A DNA stretch of 64,000 bases from assembly GCA_009760855.2 (NCBI GenBank), contig WPIO01000252.1, positions 1-64,000 of the forward strand, given 5' to 3'. The translations under genes were made by a program, and so were the position numbers. Positions 21,265 through 33,559 of the stretch are shown here, in pieces. Each line of letters begins with the position of its first letter. Positions within the stretch are counted from its first letter, which is position 1. The notes beneath the pieces are model-generated. The model searched no databases. It saw only the letters and a program-made list of their open reading frames with translations, and was not told the DNA's origin. The stretch comes from Cristatella mucedo. Taxonomy: Eukaryota; Bryozoa; Phylactolaemata; Cristatellidae.

Positions 21265-21310
21265 GTTCTCCTGGGGTGCTGTACGAATGAATTGTATATT
21301 TATTATATTT
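21137..21310 (+). mobile_element. SINE-1 with (GA)n expansion in its hairpin
   Basis: Head CTTGGTCCGGCGGTTAAGGT, middle GACCAAGGTCTGACTGAGGT, then GCGCCTGAACAGAGAGAG expanding to about 15 GA units before TTTAGTTCTCCTGGGGTGCT and an AT-rich tail. Confidence 0.75.
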
Positions 21311-21489
21311 TATACGCTGCAAATGCGCTGTAGTTCCTCACTTTCGTAATGCTCCCCTGTAAGACGCCACTTTGGTCGCTCGAAGAGCCTCGGACGAGTC
21401 GATGGGCGATCCCGTGACGCTTTGCCATCAGACGGCAATTGGCTCAGCTGGCTAAATAATCAAGCCGTTGATTCTAGCTTGGACTATAA

Positions 21490-21640
21490 TTATAATTATA
21501 GTTCATTCATATAGCGCCCCAAGAGAACTTAATCTCTATTCAGGCGCTTCACACATGCCTCGGGGCTCGAGCCCACGACCTCAGCCAGACCTTGGCCGGG
21601 GCGAGCACCTTAATCGCTAGACCAAACCAGCTCGACTAGA
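21490..21640 (-). mobile_element. SINE-1
   Basis: Antisense copy, well preserved: AGCGCCCCAAGAGAACTTAA ... GGGGCTCGAGCCC ... CTTAATCGCTAGACCAAACC. Forms an inverted pair with the sense copy 180 bp to its left. Confidence 0.75.
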
Positions 21641-23260
21641 CGCGGTTTTGGGCAGCGTCCTGCGACGCAACTCTTAAGCCACTCGTAGACGCAGGCACAG
21701 TCTGTGTTTCGCAGGTTGATCGGATTGACATTCGTTGTTCCTAATCGTAGTTGTTCGCGATGGCTGGCAAAGTCAAAACAGGCTAATCATAAGCCAATTG
21801 TGGAGAAAGGTTTTGACATATCCTGACATACCCTCGTCATTTTTATTCTTGCAGCGTGCTGTGGATAAGCAATGGAGTTCTTGGGATATTGTGCGCTCGG
21901 GGACGCATGGCACAGATGGCTTTCCCTTTTCACGTCGCACCTTGCGTATAATCCAGATGTAACACAGTTGTCCCTAAGGTGTTGCGCCCTAGACTTTGAG
22001 TCGTAAGAGCGGCTGTGTTCGATGGCTTATGCAGATGCATTGGCTGTCGCTTGTCACGCTGCGCGACTGTTGATTGCAGTCCTCTTGTCACATGAACGTG
22101 GACTTGCTGTCTTTAGGTACGAGTGCTCTTTATTGCCGTCATTTTTCGACGCATCGTCGTGCTGAGCTGAGCTGAGACCTGCAACCAGTCGCCAGCCGTG
22201 GTCCTTGGCTGAGGGCTTCACGGGTGAAGTCGTATGCTGAATGATGTCGTACGTAATACGTAATACGTCGGACGTCGGCTGTGACAAGGACCGTTTCACG
22301 GTAGCACTGCGTTTACGGTCTAATGCTGTCCGGACGTGACAGCTGACCGAGTCCGAGTGTAGAAATCTACCACTGTAAGTAACAAGCGATGCGCGTCCAT
22401 GAGTCAGTTCGTAAGCCGGCAGCAGTCGCTGACGTGACGTCTTCATTTGCCGTTGATGGTGTGAGAATTGCAGAATTGTAGTATTGTTGCGACGGTACAG
22501 CAATGACGAGTATCGAAAAACGAAAAGGTAATCTGATCATTTTCGCGCGTACCGGCAGCATGCACTCTCATACGCTCAATTGAGCATTACAATGTTAGAA
22601 CACCATCGCACAATTAACTCACGCGCGCTCTTCAAAGGGTGGCCATGGCTTCCCAGCAGCTTTTGCCGTGTGCACAACGTCTCGTCCTCTGCTTCCCTTT
22701 CTTCCTATCCCCCCCCCCGCGAGGTGACGACTGCTGCTTCCGGCGCGGTTGGCGTATTGGAAAACTGCAGAGCGAGCGAATGAAAGTCGTGCATTACTTG
22801 CCTTTCGTGAGAACTGGACGTGCGAAAATAGGATCTGCACGTCGCGATTTTTTTTCACGCAGGCACACTATCTAAATAGCACGGAATTCAAAGGTGGTCA
22901 GTACGTTCGTATGGTCTGTAGGAGCAGCTCAATGCTGACTCGCTACCCGGCGCTGACGAATAAATTGCATAAAGTTCGATTTACGTTCTTTTAAAAAAAA
23001 GTATTAATTGTAATTTTGAATAGGTTTTACAGTTTTTCTCCTATTCAGACTGGGCAAGACTAACTAACAACTCGAATTGTGGCGTCAGTGGCTCGGTCTT
23101 ATTAGCTAGATCCGCGGACACTCATACCCGCATTCCAAAAGAAAGGTTGATTTTTCCTGAATTTTGTAATGGTGGAAGCTAACTCTGCCAAAAATCAGCA
23201 GAGAAATGGCACGCAAAAAATACAGCAGGATGAAACTGGACAAGAAGCCTGGGCACTTCA
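21641..23260. other. intergenic, nothing recognised
   Basis: About 1.6 kb with only short or strand-overlapping open frames (the largest, 149 codons at 22,054-22,503 minus, is unrecognised). CGTACGTAATACG repeats twice near 22,250. Confidence 0.4.
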
Positions 23261-23264
23261 TGGC

Positions 23265-23440
23265 TATTACAGCATTTGGTGGGTCTTTGCGATTCGTCCT
23301 TCGTGTGCCTGTACCTTTTATACAATGCCTGCTGCATGTAAATGTTATCACCATAGTGCTTTATATGCAACACGCATAAAGTGCTTAGAGAGAGATTTAG
23401 TTATCTGAGGGCGCTAAACAAATATGTGATTATTATTATT
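23265..23440 (+). mobile_element. LINE A 3' end
   Basis: Starts near GTGGGTCTTTGCGATTCGTC (end of the coding region), then 3' UTR and hairpin AAAGTGCTTAGAGAGAGATT...TCTGAGGGCGCTA with an ATT tail. Confidence 0.7.
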
Positions 23441-23569
23441 ATCAAAGCCCAGTTAATTATTATATTAAATCCGCAATTATAAAAAGATAAAATATAGAAA
23501 GAGGCTGGTGGAAAGTAAAAACTCCACCAATTCGCAATCTAGGTCGTGGTATAACAATAATGATACAAA

Positions 23570-23650
23570 TTTAATAAGACGATTGCATAGCGCCCTCTGA
23601 GACCTGAATCTCTTTCTAGGCATAATACATGTGCTGTACAGAAAACGTAA
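23570..23650 (-). mobile_element. LINE A 3' end fragment
   Basis: Antisense decayed hairpin (TAGCGCCCTCTGAGACCTGA ... CTCTTTCTAGGCATAATACA). Confidence 0.6.
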
Positions 23651-24002
23651 TCACATGATTAGTGCTAGTCGTATGAAGTCCTTCGACCGACAATGATCCA
23701 GGCTCACCAGCTAGGCTGGAGTTACCACTAGGTCAGCAGACGTTCAGGCTCGCATTTTAATGCAACACTAAAGTTTCCCTTGGTTTTTCATGGGCATGAT
23801 TCACCTGCATGTTCAGGTGAGTTATGGCATATGAATGTATGCTAATGCGTGTATGAATGCTGAAACTTAGGCGTGCTAAATCAGCCAGGTTATGACGGTT
23901 TATTGTTATTTTATAAGTGACCGAGTAATAATATGTAGGGGCTATTTATATTATGTGGCTTTGAATTTGTAATAAACGTACGATACAATGAATGCTAGCT
24001 GA
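23651..24002. other. intergenic, nothing recognised
   Basis: AT-rich, with no supported gene or repeat. Confidence 0.35.
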
Positions 24003-24165
24003 TTTAACAAGCCTCTTTGTATAGCGGCCGAAAAACCTTTACGGCTATCACCACTGCTTGCAGCAACGATGAGGGATCGCCCATCTCAGGATTCGAACGC
24101 ACGATCTCACGACCGAGGTAATGAAAAGCAACCGCCTTACCTATTGTGCCATCGCGGCTCATCCA
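24003..24165 (-). mobile_element. SINE-2
   Basis: Antisense copy: tail GCCTCTTTGTATAGCGGC at the left, GGATTCGAACGCACGATC (B box) and the ACCGCCTTACCTATTGTGCC head at the right. The palindromic head block is partly decayed. Confidence 0.75.
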
Positions 24166-25834
24166 CGTGATTACCTGTGCCGAATCTTTTACTTTGGAAA
24201 GCGGTGAGAGCTGGACCATGGCAAATAGTTCGACTTGTTCCGAAAGCAATGGTGATATATCAAAAGCTCTCGCACTACTTTCCTCTGCATACGTGCGAAC
24301 ATTGCCGAGGCTTCCATTTTATGTCTCAATTACATTAAGCCGTTAGCATTGAACCGTGAGTTCAACCAATAACACTGGGTAGCACGACGTCTGTCCTAGG
24401 ACAGTGGATAATATATCCTGAATGCCAATGTCTTAGAAGAATGAAATATGGGGATCTTTACCAAAACCTTTTCTGGTGATCAGGACAATGATTAACTTGA
24501 AATTTTTCCATTAAACTGGCATAAAAAAAACTGACCAAGTTGCATCTCATGGTTCACATTTTGTCAGAAAGAATGAGAAATGAATAAAAATAACCGCCGC
24601 GTCTTTATCCCGAAGTCAGAAAAGATTTGCAGCTCATAATAGGTGGAGAAGGAGTACATTTCCTAGATTTGCGGCTAAACTGCAGTTTGCCTTCTCGAAG
24701 CAGCCACCTCCATAAACATGGCCCCCTAATAATGTTTTTGGTATACCATTCTTGATAAAGGTGTTTGAAATACAGTATATCCTAGTGAAAGCACTCGCCT
24801 TGCTCCTCTCAGTAAGCTTCTATGGTCTCCAGGAGTTTTTTAAGATGAGTATAAAGAATGTGAACTATGAGGAACATCATGCATCGAATTTTATGCTTCC
24901 AATTTGTTGATGACAGCCTGAAACCGCTGCTCTCAGTTTTAAGTCACGTGATTGTTCAAAATTGATTGTGATTATCCAGAAGTTCATTGTGATTGTCCGT
25001 AAACTGATCGTGATTGTCCGGAAATTGATTGTGATTGTCCGAAAAGCTAGGAACCACTGCAAGAAAACTGTGTTTCAAACCGTTTTCACAGATCTCTTCT
25101 TCCGCCTCTTGGCGAATTCGGCATGCTAAACGATCATCTTTCCACGGTCAGAAAGTTATATTGACCTTGACCTTTGCCCCCCCCCAGCTGTGGAAAGAAA
25201 TGCTGAAGGAGCTTGAAGTCTTCTTACTCATCATATACAGCCATTAAAACTGCATGCATGAAGTCTAACTGCGTATATGCAGTGAGGCCTCATGGGTACC
25301 TCCATGCCGAGGGTCTACCAGTCACTCTCACCTGAGGTCGCTCTTTTCGACAGAGAGCTGGGTCCGCTGTGGCTGGTCCCTTTTATGATTGCTCGCGTCG
25401 TTTAGCGGTTATTTCTTGTTCAAAAAAGCAAAAGACTTCGTGAAACTCCCTTAAAGTCTCGTCAGTAATATACGGTTTAGAAGTCTCCAATGGCATCCCT
25501 AGTTAGCTATAGTTGCCATGCACATTTCTCCTAGCTTATGGGCGACAGTCACTGACCTTGAAACTGCTGAAAGGTTTTATTCAGAACCTCCACGAATATA
25601 ACTATGGACCATAAACCACGATGTCTCGCTGAAAATCTATCTAGTGCCCTGGCTGTCTCTAAAACTGGTTGATTTAATTACCTTGGCCAATACAAATGTA
25701 CTGTTTATATCAGTGATACTACTAGACTACTAACGCTCAGTGGTGGCAGGAATACCAAAAAAGTCACCAAGCTTCTGCAGTTGGTCATGAATTTGGTCTC
25801 CAGGATGTCCTTTAAATCTATTAGCTGCAGTCAA
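24166..25834. other. intergenic, short AT-rich direct repeats
   Basis: Holds a small tandem array at about 24,955-25,040. The motif TTGATTGTGATTGTCCG-like recurs about four times at 23-24 base spacing. Otherwise no gene or repeat copy recognised. Confidence 0.5.
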
Positions 25835-25990
25835 TAATAATAATAATAATAATAATGTACTTGATAAAGCGCCCTCAGAGAACTTAATCTCTTTCTAGGC
25901 GCTTTACATTTGCTGCAAAGGGAAATGCAATTAAATGGTAAGTAAAATCATGCTTGAAAAACAAACAAGATGAATAACATGGTTAGTCAA
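25835..25990 (-). mobile_element. LINE A 3' end with (AAT)n tail
   Basis: Tail (AATAAT)n at 25,836-25,855, an intact hairpin (AAAGCGCCCTCAGAGAACTT ... TCTAGGCGCTTTACATTTGC), and a short stretch of 3' UTR ending ATGAATAACATGGTTAG. Confidence 0.8.
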
Positions 25991-26590
25991 GTGATTCCTT
26001 TGCTAAGGGGCGCGACGCCTTGTAGTTTGTCGAGCGGATGATTAATTTTTCTATGATAGTTTCGCTTTTCTACTCCTAGCATAAATACTTGGCTGGTTTG
26101 AAGGTCATGAGCATTAGCCTTTAAAGGTCACTAATTTTTTAAATCTCGATACTATCTGATATGTATAGATTATGGTTTTTGGAATCGCCGACTGTCTTAT
26201 CCCCCCGAAACGTAATGGATGTTATGGTTATTGGTTGGGGCAGCTGACAGTGCAGAGATGTCATTGGTCAAAGAAGATACCTCAAGGCGAGTAAAAGAAT
26301 TAATCCTCGTGAGCGTAGAGCATTTTACGCGTGCACAATGTTACACTCCGACGCTAAGCATCGGAGACTCCATGCCTGTCCGTTATTAACTGTTTTTCTT
26401 GATTGACGAACCTGCGAATTCGTGGCGACGATTACGTGCATGATGAGTTACAAGACACGCTGTACCGAATGGGCAGCCTGTGTACCGGAAACTGATTGGG
26501 GACCGCCGGCCAGAGCGAGCGACGGTCAGGTTCGGTTCCCAAGAACAACTACAATACACTGCGATACGGCCGCCATATCTGCAATAGACG
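25991..26590. other. intergenic, nothing recognised
   Basis: About 600 bases between the LINE A copy and the tandem repeat, with no supported feature. Confidence 0.4.
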
Positions 26591-26594
26591 TCAG

Positions 26595-27480
26595 AAAACT
26601 GCGGTTTTGGCTCCAAACTATACAAAGTGATTTTAAGGGTTTACCCACCAAACTTCATGTATTTGCGATCACCCGTTCTCTGGCTATGGCCTAAAAATGC
26701 CCGAGCCAGCCAAGTCTTTTTACGCATTGGAACGGCGATGTAGTGCAATTTCCAAAAATGATTTGAAAAGCTGCCTTTTAAATTCCAAATTATAGAGAAC
26801 GGTACGCCAGGTTTACTCGGCAAATTTCATGCGATCTTCTTGCCCGCGCATTCTCATGCTACTGCCTCCTGTGACCTGGCCTAATAAGCAGCCCAAAACG
26901 TTCGAGTTGCTATGAAGCTGCCGTTCACATAATACGCTGGACGCAATTGCGAATTTGATTCCCAAAATCATTACGGACGAGAGTTTTCCTTGTTTACCCA
27001 CTAGATTTCACGGAATTGCACTTTTGCGTTTTCCTGCCGTAGCTTCAGTGAACGGGCCCAGATCGCAAACCTTCGAACTGCAATCGAGCTGATATTTCCA
27101 CGCTAAGTATTTTGAAAGTGAAGCTTAGATTGCACGTCATGGAAAAACGGTTCCAGACTTACCCAGCAAATGTCATGCGATTGCACTTTGGCGTTCTCAT
27201 GCTACGGCTTCCAGGACCGCTCAAACGGCAGCCCAAAACATTCGAACTGCACTAAAACTGCCACTTCCATAAAGAACTTTCCAAAAATGTGGGTTTGATT
27301 CTAAATTATAGGCGACAGGTATCCATGTTTACCCACCGAGATTTGACGTAATTCTATTTTTCGCGTTCTCATGCTGTGGCAGCCAGTGGCTCGATGCAGA
27401 AACCACTATGCTTGCCAGGTTTACCCATAAAATATGGCCGCTTGGACTTTCGCGTTCATGGGCCATGGCCTTCGATAGCC
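26595..27480. repeat. diverged tandem repeat, period about 172 bp
   Basis: A TTTACCCAC..AAATTTCATGCGATT-like motif recurs at about 26,640, 26,812, 26,993, 27,158 and 27,331, with a partial at 27,420. A GTTCTCATGCTACGGC-like motif recurs at about 26,675, 26,855, 27,030, 27,195 and 27,367. Both give spacings of 165-181. Units are heavily diverged, suggesting an old satellite-like array. Another unit lies beyond a LINE insertion at 28,588-28,790. Confidence 0.7.
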
Positions 27481-27484
27481 CGGC

Positions 27485-28475
27485 AAAAATTTCAGCAATA
27501 GTAATAATAATAGTCACACAATTAACAAAGCGCAATGAGAGAACTCAATCTATTTCTAAACGCTTTACATTTGCTGCAAAGGCAACACGATCGGCTCGTG
27601 GCGGTATGCTCAATAAAAAAAAGAATAACATGGTTAGGGGTGACATGCACAGGGTCAGCATTCAAGTATGGTTAGTGTTAGTGACAGCATGCAACAGTGT
27701 CAGCACGCATTAGCACATAAAGGACTAATCACATGGACCCACTGAGTGCTGTGATGAGTAGGTGCTTTTTAATTTCTTTTTAAAAGTAGTCAAGTCAGGG
27801 GGATGTCGTGATGCAAGTCGGGGGTGAGTTCCAGGCTTTGGGAGCATACGAACTAAAGGCACAGTTTCCAAAGAATTTTAAGCTTGTACGAGGTATAAGT
27901 AAATAGTTAGATTCCAAAAAGCAGGTGGTACGATGCTTAGCCTAGTGGGGCAGTAGATCCGATAGGTAGGCTGGAACCAAGGAACGAAGGGACCTAAACG
28001 TGAGTGATAAAACCTTGAACCTAAAAGTGAACGACAAAACCTTGAACCTAAAAGTGAGCGACAAAACCTTGAAGTCGATCCGTTGCTTGAATGGGATCCA
28101 GAGCTGGTCGGCAAGAAGTGATGTGATGTGGCAGCTGCGACGCTCACGACCGACAAGCCTAGCTGCAGAGTTTTGCACCAGCTGTATGTGCCTGATTGCA
28201 CGGGCGGTAGACAAGCTCACAGTGACTTACAGAAGTCAAGACAGGATGTCACAAATGCATGGGCCAACTTAGATGTTGTATTTCTGTCTAAACAAGCCGA
28301 ATTTTGGCAATGTAGTGTAGCTGAAAGTAGACAGATTTGATTGTGGAGCTGATATGGTCGTCTAACGAAAGGACACTATGGAACATTAAACGTCGATTTC
28401 GTGTAGATTCAACAGGAGATATGCTGGCAGAGCCGATTTTTTACGTTAGCCTTTCAATTTCAGAATCACACTTGG
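27485..28475 (-). mobile_element. LINE A, long 3' copy inside the tandem repeat
   Basis: Antisense, about 1 kb: tail and hairpin at 27,500-27,570, 3' UTR, then C-terminal coding. The minus strand reads QLVQNSAARLVGRERRSCHI and LWIPFKQRIDFKVLSLTFR. The FKVLSLTFR codons are present three times in direct tandem (27,999-28,075), a local triplication. It interrupts the 172-bp array. Confidence 0.8.
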
Positions 28476-28587
28476 TTTGCCCATAACTAGTAAGTTGGTT
28501 TCACTATTCAAAATAAACAAGCTTAAAAAGGTGCCCTTTCCACAAAAAGCCTGACCAGGTTTTAACTTCAAATGATAAGAAACGAGG

Positions 28588-28790
28588 TTAGCTAACCGCT
28601 AAATGTCGTGCGATTGTGCTCGTTCTCATGCTACGACCTCCACTGGGGCTCGGGCCAGCTAGCCTCTCAGCATAATCCAACTTCGATACAGCTGTCATTT
28701 CAACGAAAAGCGTTGCCCAACTGCGTTTTGATTACACATTATAGCAACAAGTGTTGGGGGTTAACCAACTCAATTTCATGGCGTTGGGCA
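28588..28790. repeat. outlying unit of the 172-bp tandem repeat
   Basis: Carries the same motif order as the main array: CGCTAAATGTCGTGCGATTG, GTTCTCATGCTACGACCTCC, TTTTGATTACACATTATAG and then AACTCAATTTCATGGCG. This places it on the far side of the LINE A insertion. Confidence 0.65.
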
Positions 28791-28915
28791 AGTGGTTTTG
28801 GTTTAGGAAGAGGTTTTAGCGTTCAACCGAACTTTTCATCGTTCTTCTTCCATTCTTCCATTCACCAACGTAATTCTCTCTCTCTCCTTTTTACGTTTTC
28901 ACCTTATATGTTTCA

Positions 28916-29897
<982 letters not shown>

Positions 29898-31442
29898 TCA
29901 TGGTGCCCGCCCGCGGCCGAGGAGATGCAAGAATGCTATGACCCGTTGGACCAGCTGCTCCCAAAGGTCGCCGAGAAACGTCCCTAAATGCCACAGCATG
30001 GCCACGGCTGCGACCATCGTCAGCGCTCCTCCGACGTTTAACGCCCTGCTGATCGTGCGGTCCTGCCACGCCCGATTCGCCACACACTGGTGGTAGCGCG
30101 TTCGTGTGAACGACACGCTCGTGTACAGCGGCAGCCAGGCGTCGGCCAGCAGCCAGTGCAGCACGTTGTCCACCTTCTTTCTCGCGACGAACGACCAGCT
30201 GTTGACGTGTGCTCGCATCTCGACGTAGTTGGCCATTGCCAGGTCGCACATGGCGTGTGCATCAATGCACCGCTGCTCGGAGAAGGCACTGAAGGCAGCT
30301 GCGAAGTCGGGGCTGCCGCCACTGCTGCTACTGCCGTGCATCGTCAGCAGCTCGTCTAGAATGAGGCAGTCCTCGAAGCCGGCGTTCATGCCCTGCCCGT
30401 AGAAGGGCACCATGGCGTGCGCAGCGTCGCCGAGCAGCACGGCACGTCCACCGTGGTGGAACGGTTCGCAGCGGACCGACACGAGTGGCAGCGCCCGGCT
30501 CAAGAGCAACGCTCTCACCAGGTTCTCTCCGATGATAGGCAGCGAGTCGGGAAAGTGGCGCCGGAAGAAGCGAGCCACGTCGTCGCCATTTCGTAGCTGG
30601 TCGAACATGTCGAACGGCATGATAAGCGTGCCGGTGAACGAGCGGTCGGCATTGGGCAGGCCGATCATCATGAACTCGTCTCGAGCCCAGATGTGCAGGT
30701 AGTTGGCCTCCATGGCGTACTCGCGCTCGCCACCGCTTTCGCTAACTTTGGCCGGCATCGGCACCTCCACATAGCCGTGCGAGATGTACTCCTGGCTGAA
30801 GTTGAGGCGCGTCTTGGCCTGCATCTCCTGGCGCACGAGCGAGTAAGCTCCGTCGCACGCGAAGATGGCGTCGACTCGGTACGCCAGCGGCCGTTCACCG
30901 TCGGCCGAGCCGTCCTGCTCGCCCTCGCTCGGTCGGCCGCCGCCGGCGAGGAAGTGCAGCTCGCCGGCGTCCAGGTCGACCTTGACCAGGCGATGCTCGA
31001 ACAGGACCGTGACGCCGGCGAGCGACTCGGCGGCAGTGAGCAGGATCTCGTTGAGCCGCCGCCGGTCGATGGACAGCAGGTACTGGTCGTCGCTAGTGCC
31101 GTAGCGGATGGGCCGCCGGCGTCCGTCCAGGTCGTGTATCATTCGCGAGTGCATGGGGATGGCCTCGGCGACGACGGCGCTCTCGAGCCCGACGGCGGCG
31201 AGCGCCGCTCGACCGCGGCACGACAGCGCCATGTTGATGCTGCGGCCCGGCACGTGCTCCATGCGGCGAATGTCGGGCCGACGCTCGAACAGCAGCACGC
31301 GCACGTCGCCGCGCCGCGCCAGGAAGCACGCCTGCAGGCAGCCGACCAGGCCGCCGCCCACCACGGCCACTGTGGCCAGTGGCTGGCCGCCGCCGCGGCT
31401 ATCGCCGGCCTTCAGCTGCTGCTGCTGCTTGTCGGGCTCCAT
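29898..31442 (-). CDS. KMO: kynurenine 3-monooxygenase, copy 2
   Basis: Second complete, intronless KMO, 514 residues. It catalyses the same reaction as copy 1 and has all family landmarks: GGGLVG (29-34) and LFERR for FAD; GRSINMALS (67-74); Arg100 and Tyr121, Asn353 in QGMNAG and Tyr406 in NYVEM, matching the substrate-pocket residues of characterised KMOs; and GD at 338-339. Residues 25-272 and roughly 321-466 match copy 1 exactly. Between them nine substitutions and a one-residue deletion cluster in about 52 residues. The C-terminus (from residue 467) is distinct: a hydrophobic segment GGALTMVAAVAMLWHLGTF followed by an amphipathic LWEQLVQRVIAFLHLL. Start MEPDKQQQQL aligns with copy 1. 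Both copies lie on the same strand, so this is a tandem rather than inverted duplication. Both frames are open, so both could be active. Confidence 0.93.
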   Translation of the reverse strand: MEPDKQQQQLKAGDSRGGGQPLATVAVVGGGLVGCLQACFLARRGDVRVLLFERRPDIRRMEHVPGRSINMALSCRGRAALAAVGLESAVVAEAIPMHSRMIHDLDGRRRPIRYGTSDDQYLLSIDRRRLNEILLTAAESLAGVTVLFEHRLVKVDLDAGELHFLAGGGRPSEGEQDGSADGERPLAYRVDAIFACDGAYSLVRQEMQAKTRLNFSQEYISHGYVEVPMPAKVSESGGEREYAMEANYLHIWARDEFMMIGLPNADRSFTGTLIMPFDMFDQLRNGDDVARFFRRHFPDSLPIIGENLVRALLLSRALPLVSVRCEPFHHGGRAVLLGDAAHAMVPFYGQGMNAGFEDCLILDELLTMHGSSSSGGSPDFAAAFSAFSEQRCIDAHAMCDLAMANYVEMRAHVNSWSFVARKKVDNVLHWLLADAWLPLYTSVSFTRTRYHQCVANRAWQDRTISRALNVGGALTMVAAVAMLWHLGTFLGDLWEQLVQRVIAFLHLLGRGRAP

Positions 31443-31960
31443 CGTGCGAACTCGTCGTGCGTAGGGCAGGCCGAACGCTGCTGGAAATTGACGGGGCTAC
31501 GCCCGAGCCGAAAGCTTGCAAGCGCTCGCTGGTTCGCTCACGTCTGCTTCGTGAGCCTGCCCACGAGGCACGCCGGCTCCGTCGTCAGCCAATTCGAGCG
31601 GTGGCGAGCAACGCTACCTTGCCGAGCGAAAGCCGAGTGGCCTGCGCTGGCGAGCCGCTGGCCCAACCGTGGCCTGCAGCGGCTGCGGTCGGGGGAGCTG
31701 GGGGATAGGGACAACGTCAGCTGCCGCACGCCGGACAACAAGTCGCGGGAGGCGGTATTGGCTGCAGATTCCTCTGCGAGCGCCCAGCGGATGCGACTGC
31801 GCTGTCGGCGATCGAGGCTGTCGAGCGGGGCTGGATTGTCGTGGTCCTTTCAGCTTTCGAAAGCCAGCTGCAGCGATACTGGTGCGGTTTTTTCGGAGGC
31901 GCTATCGCTACCATTACAAACCGGAGCATGTGCTGCATAAACTTCCGCCGGCTACAAATG
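31443..31960 (-). promoter_or_regulatory. 5' flank / 5' UTR of KMO copy 2
   Basis: GC-rich. The first 200 bases are alignable to the flank of copy 1, and the similarity fades after that. Long open frames on both strands reflect base composition. Confidence 0.45.
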
Positions 31961-32384
31961 CAGCGCTCGTAACGTCGTCAGTCATTGCCGACGGGTTGCA
32001 AATCCCCTTAGAAGCTTAAAGTACCTCGAAGCACCGCTAGCGAGCCGCAGAGGCTGCCTCGATAAGTGCAGGTCTCTGCTAATTACAAAAAAACCGCCGC
32101 GACGCAAGATGGCACTTGCGTCGCGTGGCAAGATGACCACTTCCCGTCGTTCGGCAAGATGGATAATTTCCGGCAAGCGGCAAGATGGCGCAATGTCTTG
32201 CGCGACGGAACTACTATGACTTATCAAAGCGAGTCCGCAGGCTGTGAACTGCTCGTGGTAACAAAACAGGGCAGTAGTAGCGTTCGTACCTTAATATAAT
32301 GAGTCCATTTCCTCGACGGAGAGCATTTTCTTCGACTGCTGCTGGGCGCTACATACGGAATCTAACCGTGTGCCTATACTCGTA
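31961..32384. other. intergenic, short direct repeats
   Basis: AAGATGG and GGCAAGATGG recur five times between 32,106 and 32,190 (TCGCGTGGCAAGATGACC, TTCGGCAAGATGGATAA, AGCGGCAAGATGGCG). No gene is recognised. Confidence 0.45.
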
Positions 32385-32770
32385 CAAACCTCCAATCTTT
32401 TGGAGACCCTGCCTTTAGTTCATACTCACCCAAAGCCTGAAACTCACTCCCGACTTGAGTCGCGACATCCCCTGACTTGACCACATTTAAAAAGAAATTA
32501 AAAACGCACCTAATTATCTCAGCATTTAATCGGTCCTGTGATTCGTCCTTTACGTGCTTATGCGTGCTGACACTGTTACATGCTGCCACTAATAGCACTT
32601 GCATGTTGACTCTGTGCACACTGTCTCCCCTAACCGTGTTATTCTTGCTGTTTATCTAGCTTGCTACCACACGCCATTCGATCGTGTTTCCTATGCATTG
32701 CAGCAAATGTAAAGCGCCTAGACAGAGATTGAGTTCTCTGAAGGCGCTTTATCAAGTGTATTATGAGTTT
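32385..32770 (+). mobile_element. LINE A 3' end
   Basis: Sense copy: C-terminal codons (TTTAGTTCATACTCACCCAA), 3' UTR, intact hairpin AAAGCGCCTAGACAGAGATT...TCTGAAGGCGCTTTATCAAGTG and tail. Confidence 0.8.
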
Positions 32771-32949
32771 TTTGTTGTTATTATAGGTCTAGAGTCAGAA
32801 TTAGCGTACAGCTCTATTCAAAGCCTAAAGTGCCACTGACAGACTCTCACACCACTTGTGGTTTTTATTCCGCCTGACAAATGATTATAGCATAGCCTTT
32901 AGGTACTAAAAATCCTAATCATTACAATTCAGGAACCGCAATAATATTT

Positions 32950-33330
32950 GCAGGTCCTAGACTGTAAAACTCACCGCCATGGTTCTTACGCAAGAAATCA
33001 CTTCTAAAAATTCCTACTCACCGACATCTACTCTTCTGCTGCCGATTGCGGAACGCCCTATCCAGTCAACTTGAGCTGCTACTTCTGCGCTACACACTAT
33101 CTGCACTGCCCCCTTGTGAGTCAGCTATGGTTCTCCCACTTTCTCGCCTCTGCTTGAGATGAATTCTCTTGGCTACCGCCAAGGTAATATGGCGTCCTCA
33201 TATGGCGTCCCGAAAGCCGCTTAGTCTTTGGATGGGCTATAGAAAACTCCCCTACGTAACACCCACTTAGCCTTCGTGGCTTTGCAGAGTTACAGACGGA
33301 GATACATTGCATTACATTTAGACAGCCATT
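32950..33330 (+). mobile_element. LINE B 3' end
   Basis: GCAGGTCCTAGACTGTAAAA through the CTACTTCTGCGCTACACACT coding tail to the 3' segment GTGGCTTTGCAGAGTTACAGACGGAGATACATT. It is bordered directly by SINE-2. Confidence 0.7.
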
Positions 33331-33334
33331 AATA

Positions 33335-33500
33335 AATGCTAGCTGATTTAACAGCTTTTTGTATAGCGACGGAAGAATCTTTGCGGCTATCACCACCGCT
33401 TGCAGTGGCGATACAGGATCGCCCACCGCAGGATTCGAACCCACAACCTCGGGGCCCGAGGTCGTGAAAGCAACCGCCTTACCTAGTGAGCATTAGGCTT
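33335..33500 (-). mobile_element. SINE-2
   Basis: Antisense copy: AATGCTAGCTGATTTAACAG tail, CCACCGCTTGCAGTGG hairpin, GGATTCGAACCC B box, CTCGGGGCCCGAG palindromic head block and an ACCGCCTTACCTAGTG end. Confidence 0.8.
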
Positions 33501-33559
33501 GTCCATTAGTCATTATTACAAACAGTATTACAAACGGGATGTAGCGGCTTCCCGTCCGG

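Noticed and set aside
26595..27480. CRISPR-like array
   Set aside because: Animal DNA. The units are long, diverged and contiguous, without short identical repeats and unique spacers.
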